Shown here: positions 9,435-23,300 of the stretch, in pieces
How positions within the stretch are numbered: the first letter of the stretch is position 1
How the letters are laid out: the number at the start of each line of letters is the position of its first letter
Source of the DNA: Dryas octopetala
Taxonomy: Eukaryota; Streptophyta; Magnoliopsida; Rosales; Rosaceae
Length of the DNA stretch: 64,000 nt
Assembly (NCBI GenBank): GCA_963921425.1
Contig: OY992832.1
Location: 20,248,835 to 20,312,834, forward strand
Direction: 5' to 3'
Made by a program: the position numbers and the translations under genes
The notes under the pieces: model-generated
Databases searched by the model: none
What the model was told of the DNA's origin: nothing
What the model saw: only the letters and a program-made list of their open reading frames with translations

Positions 9435-9905
9435 ATGCTGGTTGCAGTGCTGCATGCCCACAAGAAAAAGGCTCTTTCTTCTCTCCCTCCAACTCACTCC
9501 CTTTCTAAAATTCCATATCGCCTTCACTCATCCCTTCCACTTGGTGATTTTTTAGAAAATCATAAGGCTCCTGAATTTTCTAGAATTCCTAAGATTCTTG
9601 ATAATTCTATACTTCTTTCTATCTACAAAAGGAAAACAGATATTTCTAGAATTCTTGATGACCCTGAAGTTAAAACTATTCTTGCCATCATAAGAGGACA
9701 AAGATATAAACGCCCACCAACACCTAAGAAACCTATTCCTATAACTCCTCCTTCTATTCCTACACCTCCTTTTATTCCTACACCTCGTAATCCAACACCT
9801 CCTTCTATTCCTACACCTCCTCCTTTTATTCCAACACCTCCTTCTATTCTTACACCTCCTTCTATTCCTATACCTTATATTCCTACACCTCCTAACCATC
9901 ATTGA
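9435..9905 (+). CDS. Proline-rich ORF of unknown status
   Basis: The frame is open for 156 codons and begins with ATG shortly after the LTR. The first 90 residues are ordinary and lysine-rich (for example ILDDPEVKTILAIIRGQRYK). The rest is a degenerate repeat of Ile-Pro-Thr-Pro-Pro units encoded by a pyrimidine-rich run of about 15-base units. I recognise no family. It may be an exon of a proline-rich or transposon-derived protein, or a chance frame in a simple repeat. No intron or promoter signal supports it strongly. Confidence 0.25.
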   Translation: MLVAVLHAHKKKALSSLPPTHSLSKIPYRLHSSLPLGDFLENHKAPEFSRIPKILDNSILLSIYKRKTDISRILDDPEVKTILAIIRGQRYKRPPTPKKPIPITPPSIPTPPFIPTPRNPTPPSIPTPPPFIPTPPSILTPPSIPIPYIPTPPNHH

Positions 9906-11935
9906 AGACCTTGCTCCTAATTATAAACTTCCTCACCTTCAAAGTTAGTCCTACTATTATAGTGTCCTAGGCAAACAGAATTTTAGATATTGTAACAGCT
10001 CGCATCTCTCTCTCTTGATCTCTTTCCAAATGTTATGCATTTTTCTTTGAAGTTGTGTATTTTCTTGTTTGACACCCGGTGCAGTAGTTAATGCTAAAAC
10101 ATATGACAAGAATAAAATAAAAGAATATAAATGAATGTAATTGCATTATGGACTTTTGTTCTTCACTTCATTTGAACTCTTTCATGTCCTTTGCATTTCA
10201 CATGTGTGATCACTTTTCTCTCTGAAAAAAAAAAAAAAAAAATTTGTCTCGCGCGCATGTGTTAAAGTGCTCCATGCTGCAGTACAGACAAATATTTTCT
10301 GGTACAATTTAGTCAAGTTTTGGGCGTGTGACACTGTTTTAAGGTATTTTTCATCACTTTAATTATGCCCCCCTAGCTTGTTCTTTGACCCCTGAACATT
10401 TACCTTAACCTTACCTCATTCCCTCCATTTATTGACTCCAATCTTTCCGATTAGCAAGCTAGCCTTACCCACCCTCCAAATTAACAAAACCCTATATATA
10501 TAATTATATATATATATGATTTCGCAGAGGAATGAGGGTTGTGGTTTCTTTAAGTGGAAGGTTTGAGCATTCAAAGAAGTTAATGAATACTTGGGTTGCT
10601 GTGAAGGATTAATTAGACGCATAGAGGACCAAATTATTAGTTTATATATTTTGATGTACGTAGGCAAGGAAAAAATATTGGTACTACTGCACCCGTATGC
10701 TTTGTTTTGATGTAGGGGTTTTGAATTTGTTTTGCTTTCTTTTTTTATATGGAATTATTGTAATCCACCAGTGATATGTAATTAATAAAGATATCATTTT
10801 CTACTATTAAAATACATATTCGTTTATTCTCAAAGGTTGTTTAATTTGTGTAATGACATGTATATTTATGTTATTACTAACTATTGAGGGGTAAATGGGC
10901 TAGCTAGCCTGCACAAGCACAACACAATTTAAATGAGTATAGCACGACAAGAGTATGAAATAGGTGGGGTCTGCACAAGAACAACACAAGTAAATGGGTC
11001 GGGCGAAAACGAAGTTTTTAGCCCATGAGGCATAGCATGGCACGAGCCGAGCACGAGTACAAAATGGGCCCGAACTAAGTATTATTAGTCTACCATAATT
11101 TTCTTTCCATTTTTAAAGAATTTTTCAACAAGAAGATTCAATTTTTCAAGCAAAAAGATATCAATATTTAGTTATAAGAAAGAAAAGATAACATAAACTA
11201 AGTTTTCTAACCTTAAAAAAATAATAAGAAAAAATGACTTGTTTAAGGCACGGTACGAACACAGCACGAGCACAAATGAACCTCAAATCGTAGGTCATGT
11301 CTGGCTTAGGTCTTATCTATCTAAACAGGCACTAGCACATCACCATTATTAAATGGACCGGCACAAAATATGCATAAAGTATAAATGCGCCCAACTTAAA
11401 TGGGTCGGGCTAGTAGACCATCGACAACACTTAAATTCATTCATGATCATTGTCTAAATCATTATATAAGTTTGGTATATGAAGCTTAATAATAAGGATA
11501 AGAGTAGGGGTATGATTTGGATTAGAAAATCAAAATCCGACCGATTTCGATCCGAAAATTTCTAATTTTAGAACTCCCGAATCAAATCCAAAAATGTCGA
11601 AATCAAAAACTTCTGAAAAAAAAATTAGATTGGAATTGGAATGTTTCTGTAAATTCTAATCCAATCCAAATTTCAATTCGAAAAATTTCAAAATTTTTCA
11701 AAGACATTCCAATCCGATATTACCAAAATTATGTCAATTTATTCCGTATTTATATTAATATTACATATTTTATCATTTATTTAGTTTATGAAAGCAAGTG
11801 CAAACTCTACCTCCTAGTTTTTTCCATGCAATGAAAACTTGCTAGATTATATCTTTAATTTAGCAACCAGAACCAACCCCCTACCGGCCTCCTACTACCG
11901 CCCTCGTCTCTGGCTGTCGAGTCCCAAGCAGTTGA

Positions 11936-11938
<3 letters not shown>
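9906..11938. other. AT-rich spacer with decayed repeats
   Basis: No credible gene is seen. 10227-10244 is a poly-A run. 10900-11440 contains GGCACGAGCACGAG-like and AAATGGGTCGGGC motifs, typical of decayed plant dispersed repeats. 11506 onward begins TAGGGGTATGATTTGG and contains TCGATCCGAAAATT-type sequence, like a decayed hAT non-autonomous element, but no right end is clear. Confidence 0.4.
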
Positions 11939-11991
<53 letters not shown>

Positions 11992-12153
11992 TCTTTGCAG
12001 GTTTCTGCCAGACTGAAAGGGAGGTTGACAACCATATTGGCCTCTAGATCGAAAGTGATCGACCTTTGACTGGCCTCCCTTTAAGTCCGGCAAGGACTTG
12101 GGAAGAGAGAGAAAGAGAAAGAAGAAAAGAGAAAAAGAAAAAGAGAGAGGAGG
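11939..12153. repeat. CT microsatellite and GA tract forming an imperfect palindrome
   Basis: A pure (CT) run at 11939-11984 continues as a pyrimidine tract to 11995. A purine GA/GAAA tract at 12101-12153 is its approximate reverse complement. Between them, ACTGAAAGGGAGG (12012-12024) faces CCTCCCTTTAAGT (12074-12086). The whole can fold into a stem of roughly 80 bases with mismatches. It lies about 480 bases upstream of the HDA9 start codon. Confidence 0.7.
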
Positions 12154-12628
12154 CGGAGATGCCGTGCCTGCGATGAGGTCGACGGAGTCTGGCAATAGGC
12201 AGGAAGATGCAAACGGGGTGGGCTCTGTTATTGGGTTTTTTTTTTTTTTAATGTAATGTGAGTTTTTAGGAAATATTAGAGTGTGTTGAGAAATTTAAAA
12301 AAAAAAAAAAGAAGAAAGAATAAAGGATGTGTAATGAGAAATTGGTGTTTAATAAAAAAGAAATAGATGTGCATATAGTAGCATTTTAGAAAAATAAATT
12401 TATAAACGCAAAAGGATTTCCAAAGGTTAAAATTCCCAAAAAGAAATAATAATAAAAATTTTCTCATTACGGTGCGTTTCATTGACTGTACAACGTCATG
12501 AAAAGGGATTTATCCAGTACATTCCGTCTGTCTCTCTCTCTTCCTCTTCTTTCGAGCTCTGAAATTGGCGCAACCTCAGTAGCTCTCCTCTGCCTGGCCC
12601 TTCCTTCCTCCTCTGACTTCTGCGAAAA

Positions 12629-15600
12629 ATGCGCTCAAAGGACAGAATCGCCTACTTCTACGATGGTACACTTATCTCTCGTCCTCCTCCAACCCTAACC
12701 CTTTACTCCAACTAAGCTCTCTCTGTCTTTTTGTGCCTGGGTTTTCTTTTCATGGTGGATTATAGCTTTGCTTCCAACATGTAGTTATTTTAATCATATA
12801 ATTGTGGAAAATTGAGAATTTTAGTTATATCAAAATCGGTTCTTGCAGGGGATGTGGGTAGCGTATACTTCGGGCCGAACCATCCCATGAAACCACACCG
12901 GCTATGTATGACCCATCACCTTGTCCTCTCATATGAGCTCCACAAAAAGATGGAAATTTATGTTAGTTACTCACTACTACTTGTAATTGGTTTTTTCCTT
13001 TCCATTTTTGTTATTGTACTAACTACAAACTGGTACATAGGCCTTTTGGCTCAAAATTTCGATCTTTTGGTTCTCGTGTTTTTCAGCGGCCCCACAAGGC
13101 ATATCCGCTGGAGCTTGCGCAATTCCATTCGGCTGACTATGTCGAGTTTCTGCACCGAATTACGCCGGACACGCAGCACTTGTTTTCGAATGAATTGGCG
13201 AGATGTATGACTCTTGAGCATTGTTATGTATATATCGTTCATTTGTGTTTGTATGCGTGCATTAGTTGTTCTTGTTATGAGCTGAACACAAAAAAGTTAG
13301 TAATAGAAAATTTGATCATGAGATAGTGCTGTTCACTCCACTTGCAAATTACTAAAAAGAACAAATTTTGATGAATCATTTTGTGCTGAGGTAGAGAATT
13401 TTATAACTTATAGGCATGGCTGAGCAAAACTGGGTGGAGTCAAAATAGTTTGGATGGCCTTGACCATATTCCTGATTTCTGGCATAGCCAATTTAACAAG
13501 TCACTGAACCACAATATTCAAGCTCTCCTTGACCCTTTTAAAATTTTTAATGCTTCTTGATTACCTTTTTGCAAGTTAATGTTGCAACACAATTAGATGT
13601 GAACCATCAAAAGAGGTTGATATGGTGTTAATCATTAGTCTCAGTGTTTAGTTTAATTTAAATGAATAGTTGTTGCAGAGAGGAAGTATCATTGACTGCA
13701 CAGTTAGGTTCTTGGAATCACCAATCTGAAATGGTTATTAGACCTTTCTGAGTTTTTGCTTTAGTGAGGACAACAAAAAGCCTCTGACAGGCTCTACAAC
13801 ATAAATTTTCACTTTGAGTGGTATTCTTTAGCTTTCCACATGAGCACTTCAAGCCTCTATATAACTTGATTGAAGTTCCTGGAATCTCTTTCCAATGTGT
13901 TTGTTTGGTTTATTGATTCTTTTTGTCTTCTTTGTGACAGATAATCTTGGAGAAGATTGCCCTGTATTTGATAACTTGTTTGAATTTTGTCAAATTTATG
14001 CTGGTGGGACAATAGGTAATTCAAATTTTATGACGTTGTAAGTGTGGGTTGTGACTATTCTGCTATATCTACTGACTGAAATTTTTCTTGCAGATGCTGC
14101 ACGTAGGTTGAACAATAAACTTTGTGACATTGCTATAAATTGGGCTGGTGGACTACACCATGCCAAAAAGTGCGAGGCATCTGGATTTTGTTACATCAAT
14201 GACTTGGTCTTGGGGATCTTGGAGCTTCTAAAACATCATGCCCGTGTATTATATATTGACATAGATGTGCATCATGGGGATGGTGTAGAAGAAGCTTTTT
14301 ATTTTACCGATAGGTACATAACCTGTCCATTATAATGAAGTTTTTTAAGGAATGGGATAACACTAAATTTAATAAAATAATAAAGCTATTATACCTTACT
14401 GTTAGCAAAATTAGCTCAAACTTGTAGATGCAATAATAGATGAACAATATTTTTTGGTACTAATCGATGAACAATATTTGATTGTATTGATATAAGCAAA
14501 AAGGTGTGATGCTTTTTCTAGACAATCTTCAAATTGCAAATTGTTGCATCTGTGATGTTGAAACTACAAGTGAGGTGCTGGTAACGAGAATTAGAATTGT
14601 TCGTTGAGAAGGTGAAAATTTGTATTCATGTAGTTTTAATATACTATTTTTCATATAGTATGTAGGAAGTGATCCATTAATGAATTAGTAAATCTTTGTA
14701 TAGCTTAACAAGTTCTCTAATCAGAAAATATTGTGATTCCTAGCAATGATTAGACAAGGCCTATGCTGTCTAGTTAATGCATATAAGAATCAACAACACT
14801 CACCATCATTTATACAGTTTCTTTCTTCAGATTCATATATGTTATGCTAAAATTTGTCTTTTACTTCAAAAGAATTGCAATCTACATAGATATGTGTTTT
14901 CTGATTCTTGCCAATCCTATGATAAAAGAAAATTTTAAAAGTTGATAGAACTAGAATTTTCTTTGCAATAGTGATAAATATTTTAAATATTTGTTCAGTG
15001 TCTAGAATTTTTAATGTCGGTTTTGTGATCTTGTTGAACTCTAATTGAATAGTGAAGTTTAACTTGACAGGGTGATGACTGTTAGCTTTCACAAGTTTGG
15101 GGATATGTTTTTCCCAGGAACAGGTGATGTAAAGGTAACCTTTTAAACCTTTTTGTTTGTTTTCATAGTATTTGCAATGGTGAAAATTGTCAATTATATA
15201 TGATGCTTCTGTTATTTTCTCTTAGTATTCCTTCTAATGGATGCTTACTTAGTCAGTCACAGGGAAGTACTTTCATGCTCAGTTGCATGCACGAAATTGA
15301 TTATGACACACGCACACAGTGACAAACATACAAAAAAACATATGTGCGCACACGCACCATCAGTGTAGGGGTGTGTGCACAAGCATTCACACAGTCCTAC
15401 ATTAAAAGTTGCTTGTGAGTACTTAAATTCTTAAGTTGGTTATTTATTTCCTAAATAATTAAAGATATTGGAAATTGTTTTTAGTGCGCAAGCATTCAAA
15501 GTCCTACAAATTAAAGTTGCACGTGATTACTCAAACATTAAGTTGGTTATTTCTTTTTTAAATGTTTAAAGATATTGAAATTTGTTTGTAGACTTTTATA

Positions 15601-18600
15601 TTTTACACTAAGCAAAGAGATCATAATTTAGTGTATAAATCTTAGTAGTTCATTAAAAAGACTGTGTTGCTCTTGCATAAAAAGAAAAATTAACATCTGC
15701 ATGTAAAAATGGTTTGTTGGAAAAAAAATTATTATTATTTTTTTTAATGATAAATGTAGAGGATATGCAATTCTGCAACACCTGAAGTGGTTAAAGAATA
15801 CTAAAATTAGCATAGTTTTGGTAGAATGATTTTACTTCATCCCTAATGAGATAACCTACTAATCTCCAATAGATATTTAGCAGTGCATTTATTGTTCTTC
15901 ATCCTGAAACTGCCAAAACTAATGGGAAATGGTGCTTGTTAACCATTGACTGGACAAGCTATCCCCACAATACCCAAAAACACCACAAAAAAATCACAGC
16001 TTGAAAAGTTAGCTCAAACTGTAAATCCGGTTCTTGAAACACTTGGGTAAGCATATTATGGCTTAGAATCCCATCTTTAGTATGAATCTGATCATGTGAT
16101 ACTGGTTAGGATAAAAATGTTTCTATTGACTGAGCCTTTTTTCCCTAAAATTTTTTAATCCCATCTAAATGAAATATATTTCCACTGAATTGATTTCCCC
16201 CCTCCCATTTTTATTTCTTTGGAAATTTTCTGTTTGAAATGTGTAGACCTTTCTGTTTGGCATCTTGAAAGGTGAGATGCATGGTAATAACTAGATAACA
16301 TCCTTGCTTCTGTTGTGCTCGATGATTTTGTTTGGTCTTGCATTCATTTCTTCAATGATCTGGTTTTACGTTATAAAACCTGACTTGTTTATATTACTGG
16401 AAGTGTTGTGTGTTCCATTGGTCGTCTTTATAAAGTTGAAATTGTAATGATATGTATTAATATTATTTGTTTTGAAGGAAATAGGAGAAAGAGAAGGCAA
16501 GTTTTATGCCATCAATGTGCCCCTAAAGGATGGAATAGATGACACTAGCTTCACTAGACTTTTCAAAACTGTAAGTTCTGCTAGAAAAGAATTTTTGTCT
16601 TTAGTTTTGGCTTGGTGGTGTCAAGTGTAAAACTTTTCTTGCAAATTTAAATTTTGTAGATTATTTCCAAGGTTGTTGAAACATATCTACCAGGTGCGAT
16701 AGTCCTTCAATGTGGGGCAGATTCTCTTGCTGGAGACCGCTTGGGTTGCTTCAATCTCTCCATTGATGGTGCATATTTTATTGTAATTGAAGCATTTTTT
16801 CACCTCTTCATTAGAGTATTGTTAATCTAAAACGTTTCATCCTTGTTTTTTCTTAAATTAAATATTAATGGTCTCAAGGTAGTTGGCACTTGTGGTAGTT
16901 TATGGTAAAGTTTACTCTGTGATGACGTTTTAATGCTTTTTACAGGTCATGCTGAATGTGTTAGGTTTGTGAAGAAATTCAATTTACCCTTACTGGTGTG
17001 TTTCTTATTTGACTAGATTTTACCTGCTGTTCATCAATGTCATACATCTTGCAACTGAGAGAATGTCTTCTGCCTGCAGGTTACAGGAGGTGGGGGATAT
17101 ACAAAAGAGAATGTTGCTCGGTGTTGGACTTTTGAAACTGGAGTTCTTCTGGATTCAGAACTTCCCAATGGTATGGCAAGTGATCTTTGTTTTATCAAAA
17201 GTACTATTTTGCTGCCAGTTCCATTTTAAATTTTCTTTTTTTCTAATAATAAACAGAATGACTTTATTAAAATGTGGTAAAAATAAATGAATAAATAAAA
17301 GGGTAAAGTATTGGTAAGATAATCATGTTGATAGAATCTTGGCTCAATAAAGCAATTCTGAAGAATAAATACTTTTTTCTTTGCTCTTCTTTTTGGAGTT
17401 TGCTGGAAGGCGGTAGATATATCGCATAATCATGGCAATGCTTGTTCTAGTTTACATTCTTTAAGCTGATTGTGACATTTGCAATGTTTTGGTTGATATA
17501 TCCATAAGCACCTGGAAATAATTAAAGAACTTATAATGCACTCCCTTTACTCATAATATTGACATAATCCTCACTCTGAGATATAAGAAAACCATTCATA
17601 GCTAATTTGAAATTTTAATGATATTTTGGAATTGAACCCTATGGTGAATATTTCCTGAGGCTTGTTTCTCCTCTTTCTTATCCAAATTCATTTGCTTGCA
17701 AGAAGGTTTATCAGAATGTGAAATGGCATTCAGCATGTATATATCTTGATACTTATAAGATTCACGTTGGGATAAAAATAACTTCTATTTCAAGACTCGT
17801 AACTATATAATTACAATAGTTTTTACTCTGTCCAGGTTTTATATTTCCAGTGGCTTTTATTCTAGATCCTGCATGATGTTTTAAGTTGTGTGGGGTTGCT
17901 ATGCAGCTTTATATATGACACATCTTTTTAACAGTATTGGGATTGAGGGTTGAATGACCTATGGCCTGCTGGTTTCTGTGTGCATACTGCATATCTTCTC
18001 ACTAACCAGCAGTGACCTGCATGCATGACCATTGGCAAGTAAACTCCTGTAATTAATATTTTAATTTTTGGTTTTTTTTCAGGATTTTCATTGATTTCTT
18101 GTAATTATTTTGGTTATTAGGCACTTAATTTTTTACCTCTATACTATTTTCATGCTATTGGAAGTTTGAATAACTTATGCTCTGTTACTTTCTGTGTGTG
18201 CATATATATCTTTTTGTTGGTCATGGGCTTCTGATTTTTTATTTTTTTGTCTGCTGAATTGGTATCCATTCCCATGATTAGATTTTGAATTATTGCACAT
18301 GTAAGACGTGTGCTTTATTCAGCTTTTGTTCCTGGAACTTTTGGCTTATTCATTTATACATTGATCTCCATGTATTTTCTGTTTGGATTGTTTCTTACTT
18401 CTTCTATTTGTTGGAGAAATATCATATTCGTGTTGCATTAATCCAAACTGAGAAAAAAGTGGTGTTTGTGAGCATATTAGCTGTATTATGCATAGGTGAA
18501 GCTTACTTTTTGCATTACTTGACCAATGTAAAATCCTTAATTCAGTTAAATAGTCATATTTCGTTAAAAAAACAAAGAAGTTATTTAGTCATATGTGTCA

Positions 18601-20308
18601 CTCCAATGATACTTTGAGTTGCCATTTTTATATACATGTGAGAGTCACTTTCAGTATCATTCTATTCTGAATATGGATATCTTATTTACCACTACCATCT
18701 TTGTTCTTTCTTGCAGAGATCCCAGAAAATGAGTATATCAAGTATTTTTCTCCCGACTTCTCGTTGAAGATTCCGAATGGACATATAGTATGTAATTAAT
18801 TAAAATTATGTTATGGTGCATTTTTCATTATTCAAAAGGTTGAGTTTTCTTCTTGGAACCAATTAGATTGCCTCAGCTGGTCTTTGCATTATGTAAATGG
18901 ACCAGTTTAGTAGGTGGATATTGAAATATATCAGATTCATCATTACTAGCTTTTTCCTTTTTCAATGATTCTTCAGAAAATCCTTAATTCTTTTTTTTCT
19001 TTGGGTGTGCAGGAGAACCTAAATAGTAAATCATATCTTAGCACAATTAAAATTCAAGTCTTGGAAAATCTCCGTTGCATCCAACATGCTCCTAGTGTAC
19101 AAATGCAAGAGGTAAGCAAGCAAGTAGTTTCAAAATCGATTTGTTATTCATATATCTACCATGTTATGTTTTCAGTGTCAATATTAAATAAATAATCCAC
19201 CTAATCAATGATGTAGATTGAGAAGTAGCAACATGACATCTCAGATGCAATCATTTTCTCACTTTGCTGCTTGCAAATTTTTTTTAAGAAACAAATTTTA
19301 TTGACCATCTCCAAATGTACGATAGCTGTGGACAAGGACCATGAAGAATAGAATTAAGTCTATAATGCTTTATATAAAACACATGTTCCATGAGAGATCC
19401 AAAAACTATGGTCTATTGGATTTGTTGATTTGGGCATCCATAAACTTAAGTGACGGTATTCTGTTCATTTTTACCATCCCAAGATTATAAACCATTCAGG
19501 ATATCAAACTTGGAGTGCAGTCACAATAGAAGTTGTCACAACTTAGGTCATGCACACTAACACTACCCTGAAAAAACTAATCATCAATGAGTGCTGTATA
19601 AACCAGAATGATCCAACACAACTGTTATGAGACTCAGTATGCGCTTGCACATTGCCCACTCGTAGAACTGGGGTATCAAATAGGTCCTCGTTGGGATCTC
19701 CAAATCTCTAACATCCTGGTCATGAGTCATGACTCAGACTTGTGATGCATGCAGTGTCCTTGATCCCACATGATGCTGTTAGTTGGGCTCTTAGACCATT
19801 TGTCACAAGTCAAGGATGCATTGCCACATTGATCCGATAGCCTGAAAAGACTATTCACTGCTGAGACTAACAGTAATGGTTTATAAAGTCAGGTCAACCA
19901 AGCTTGCAATCGATGTAGGGGAACTAAGCACACGCACACGCACACGCGCTCACATGCATACCCAAACGGTACAATGATATCATACAAGTTGTTACTTAAA
20001 TCAATGTGTTTTCTATTGCAGGTTCCACCTGACTTTTATATTCCTGATTTTGATGAAGATGAGCAGAATCCTGATGAACGTGTGGATCGTGAGTAAAATT
20101 CCTTAAATCATTAGCAGCACCCACATTAAAGCACTTGCACTCACTAGTATTTTTAGCACTTGAAATCTGTCGGTTTGCTCTCAGCTTGACACGCCTATTA
20201 ATTTTATGAATTGTCCTCTCAGAGCACACCCAAGACAAGCACATTCAGCGCGATGACGAATACTACGAAGGTGACAATGATAACGATCACAACATGGATG
20301 ATGTGTAA
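12629..20308 (+). CDS. HDA9: Histone deacetylase 9 (class I RPD3-type)
   Basis: The CDS is join(12629..12665, 12849..12961, 13087..13204, 13941..14015, 14094..14313, 15071..15134, 16478..16570, 16660..16768, 16946..16995, 17080..17170, 18717..18787, 19013..19111, 20022..20088, 20223..20308), 14 exons and 430 residues, close to Arabidopsis HDA9 in length. It starts [12 protein letters not shown]. Zn-dependent deacetylase motifs are intact: [48 protein letters not shown] and [16 protein letters not shown]. The acidic tail ([12 protein letters not shown]) is typical of HDA9. The enzyme removes acetyl groups from histone H3 in the nucleus. In Arabidopsis HDA9 works with POWERDRESS in flowering, ageing and stress control. 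All splice sites are GT..AG and the joined frame has no stop. Confidence 0.96.
15377..15589 (+). repeat. Tandem duplication of about 109 bp in HDA9 intron 6
   Basis: Two diverged copies begin GCACAAGCATTC (15377) and GCGCAAGCATTC (15486). They share AGTCCTACA, TTAAGTTGGTTATTT and AAAGATATTG in the same order. The stretch is preceded by a CA-rich run with CACACGCACACA. It is intronic with no sign of function. Confidence 0.65.
19600..19690 (+). repeat. Dispersed repeat fragment in HDA9 intron 12
   Basis: Motifs ATCCAACACAAC, GAGACTCAGTATGCGCTTGCAC and GAACTGGGGTATCAAA appear in the same order as in invertase intron 1 (25910-26142). This marks two members of one decayed repeat family. A CA/CG microsatellite at 19928-19950 lies in the same intron. 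Confidence 0.45.
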
Positions 20309-23300
20309 AATTAACATGAACACCATGTATTTTTTGGGCATATTAACTTATTTTGTAGAGAAAGAATATTTAACTAGATCCCAAATTATTTGTTTAAGGC
20401 TCTGTTCATCAAGGAACAAGATGGGATTTGCACGTGTACCTGTTGTTCATATTGGTTTTAGATTCCTCGGAACTGCTGTACATTGCATATGTAGCAAAAG
20501 ATTTTCTTATAAGAAAGGTATTTGTTCCAGTCTGGAAATTAACACTTAATTGAAGAGACCAAAGTGTGCAATTATACATATGCAGACACAATAATTCAAT
20601 TGAGCTTCGGTGTCAGCGAGATATAGCAGTTTCGAAAACTGGAATCAATCTTGAGAGTGATGTTTGTATTCTTCTTCCTTCTTTTGCTATTGATAATCTA
20701 ATTTTCGTCATTTTTGTTCAAGAACTTTAGTTGTACGCTGCACCCATAACTTAGAATTTGGATGAAGATTTCTCGTTCTTACAACCACTCTACTTGTAAA
20801 CAAAGTATGTATGTATGTATATCAACTACGACAATTCTCTATGAAATCTAAACATGTAAACTGTGAACTCTACAAAATATCACTTAAAATCGTTTGAAAG
20901 ACTATAAATCCTTGGTGGCCAAAAAAAAATTGACTATAAATCCTTAATCAATTATGCCCCACTTCACTAGTAAACTAGTAGTTCGCATGATGAGGGAGCT
21001 TCCCATTGAGGGGTTTTTTAATAATTGTATCTAATAACATTATGGAGGGCACTTTGCAGTGTAATTTGATAATCCGAATCATTTAATTTTTTCTTTTTTG
21101 CACAGTTGTAGTTGTACTTAATTTTGGATGAACCATTTAAATGCTTGAAAACAAAGTTGTGAGGGCCTATAAGTTCAGTGTTTATCAAAATTTGTCTATT
21201 TATTCGATTGCAATTAGATGTCTTAATGATTTCAATTTGTCTAAATTTTTATAATGGTGGTCTTTGAATGGAGATAAAAACAGGTGGTTTGTATTATTGA
21301 ACTACAATGCAAAGTGAGTCTCACAGTGTGTCCCTTAAATAAGATTATTTAAAAGATTTTTCTATAGAAACTTTGTCACATTGTTAGGAAAATGCGTACC
21401 ACCTTAATACAAGAATGACTTTGCATTATTGATACACTAGCACTAATTAGAGAGTGGTTGTGATGTTACACCACAACTAATTAGAGGGTGGGTTGTGTTT
21501 GTAGGACGTAGATTTATGATTGTTGAGCGTTGGCTTACGGTTTAGGTTTGAGGCTTTGGGCATGAAGCTAAACCATAAGCCATAAGATGCTAATAGACCC
21601 TAGGTTGATTGGCATACATTTACTAATAGATTGCCAAGTAAGATTGAGAATAGTGTTGGATTTATTGTACTGTCATGTGAAATTTTTGCCACTTACAATA
21701 TAGTCATTGTTCGTAAAAACAATTATTGCTATTGAAATGCAAGTGAATGTAACTCCATAAGCTTAAATTTTGTGTTTTATGTTCGTTTATTAGTTTTTGA
21801 CATGTTTATGTATAAAAAACAAAGAAGGTAGGTCTATAAACATCATTTTATGCAATCTTCTTATAGTCAATGTGTCACAGTGACTATATTTGTTACTGTC
21901 TAACAGTGACCACATCGTAAAACACGAAAAGAACAAAAGCGATGAGCACTCGGCTCATTAAACTGAACCGGCCTATCACCGTGTTTTTTAAGGTGGGACC
22001 GGTCTATCATGCTATTTTTTAATTTTAGAATTATAACAAACAAAAAAACCCAAATATAATCTGCCAAAAGGCCTTACGTTTTTTTTTTTTGGCCATTCAG
22101 AAAGTCTTATGGTTAAATATTCAAAAACCCAAAATTTCCCTTGAATAATTAAAATTCATAAAGAAAACCGTTTAATTAATTATGGACAAAATAGTAAAAA
22201 GGTAATATGTTAAATAAAAAATTTTAAAATGAAATATAAAACAAAAGGCCTTGCTTACTAAGTAGTTGGTGGGAAATGAGAGAAATTATTTTTATTTATT
22301 TTTTTGTTTTCTTCGAAAAATTATTTTGTAACAAATATATTGTCATGTATAACGAATCCACGTGTTATAATATAGGTAAATTTTATTAATATTATGTTCT
22401 ACAATAACCTATAAGTATAAACATATCGTCCACTTAAATTATAACACATGAATTATTTACACTACATGACAGTATATCGATTATATACAATAATTTTTCC
22501 GTTTCAAGGGTTAGTTATAAAATATGTTATATAATATATCTTTATTAAATTGATAGTAAAAACTCCCAAGCACAAAAAAATGTAAGTTTCTTAACTGAAA
22601 ATATACCTAAAATAAATTAAACTAAAGGACATTTTATGCTCCTACGTGTGTCTGTCAGCGTAAAAAAGATTGTCGAACGCTCGGCATTCTTGATGAGGGC
22701 TCGATCAGTAGATGATGTTGCAGCTTACATCTGTAGCTTTTTGAGATATAGATGCATCTACATCTATATTTTGAGCTAATTTTAGAGTTGCATTTGCAGT
22801 TTTTAGGGCATTTTCAACCAATATTGATGAGGGCGTTCAACACTAATTTTGTCTTCGAAGGTAAGTTTTAGGTCAGGTAGACTGTGGGTTAAGTTTTTTT
22901 TCTTATTTTAGTTGGCTAGGTAAAATACACTTAAATTAAATAATAAATTATTCCCAAGTTTTATTTTTGAAAGATTTTTAACTGGAAACCAACAACATAA
23001 AAAATTAAGTTCAAGCTCAATATGTCCATATACGCACGCGCAGAGTGAAAAAATATATACTATCGAGCACTCGACAAGGTATTGAGGGTTGTCGAGCACT
23101 CGATAGCCCGCCGAGCGCTCAGTAGATGCAGATACATCATGCATTTGCATTTGCATATAGTTATGTTGTAAATGTCTTTTTTATGTTGCAGATACATATT
23201 TTATTGTTCGGTTTGGTACCACCATTAAAAATATTCACAACCGAATCGATTCCCTTTCGCTTCGGTTCGGTTGGTTCAATCGGTTTGGGTTGGCACTTTT

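Noticed and set aside
9700-9900. CRISPR-like or satellite array from the CCTATTCCTACACCTCCT units
   Set aside because: The units are short, variable and without spacers. It is a simple coding-type repeat in a plant genome.
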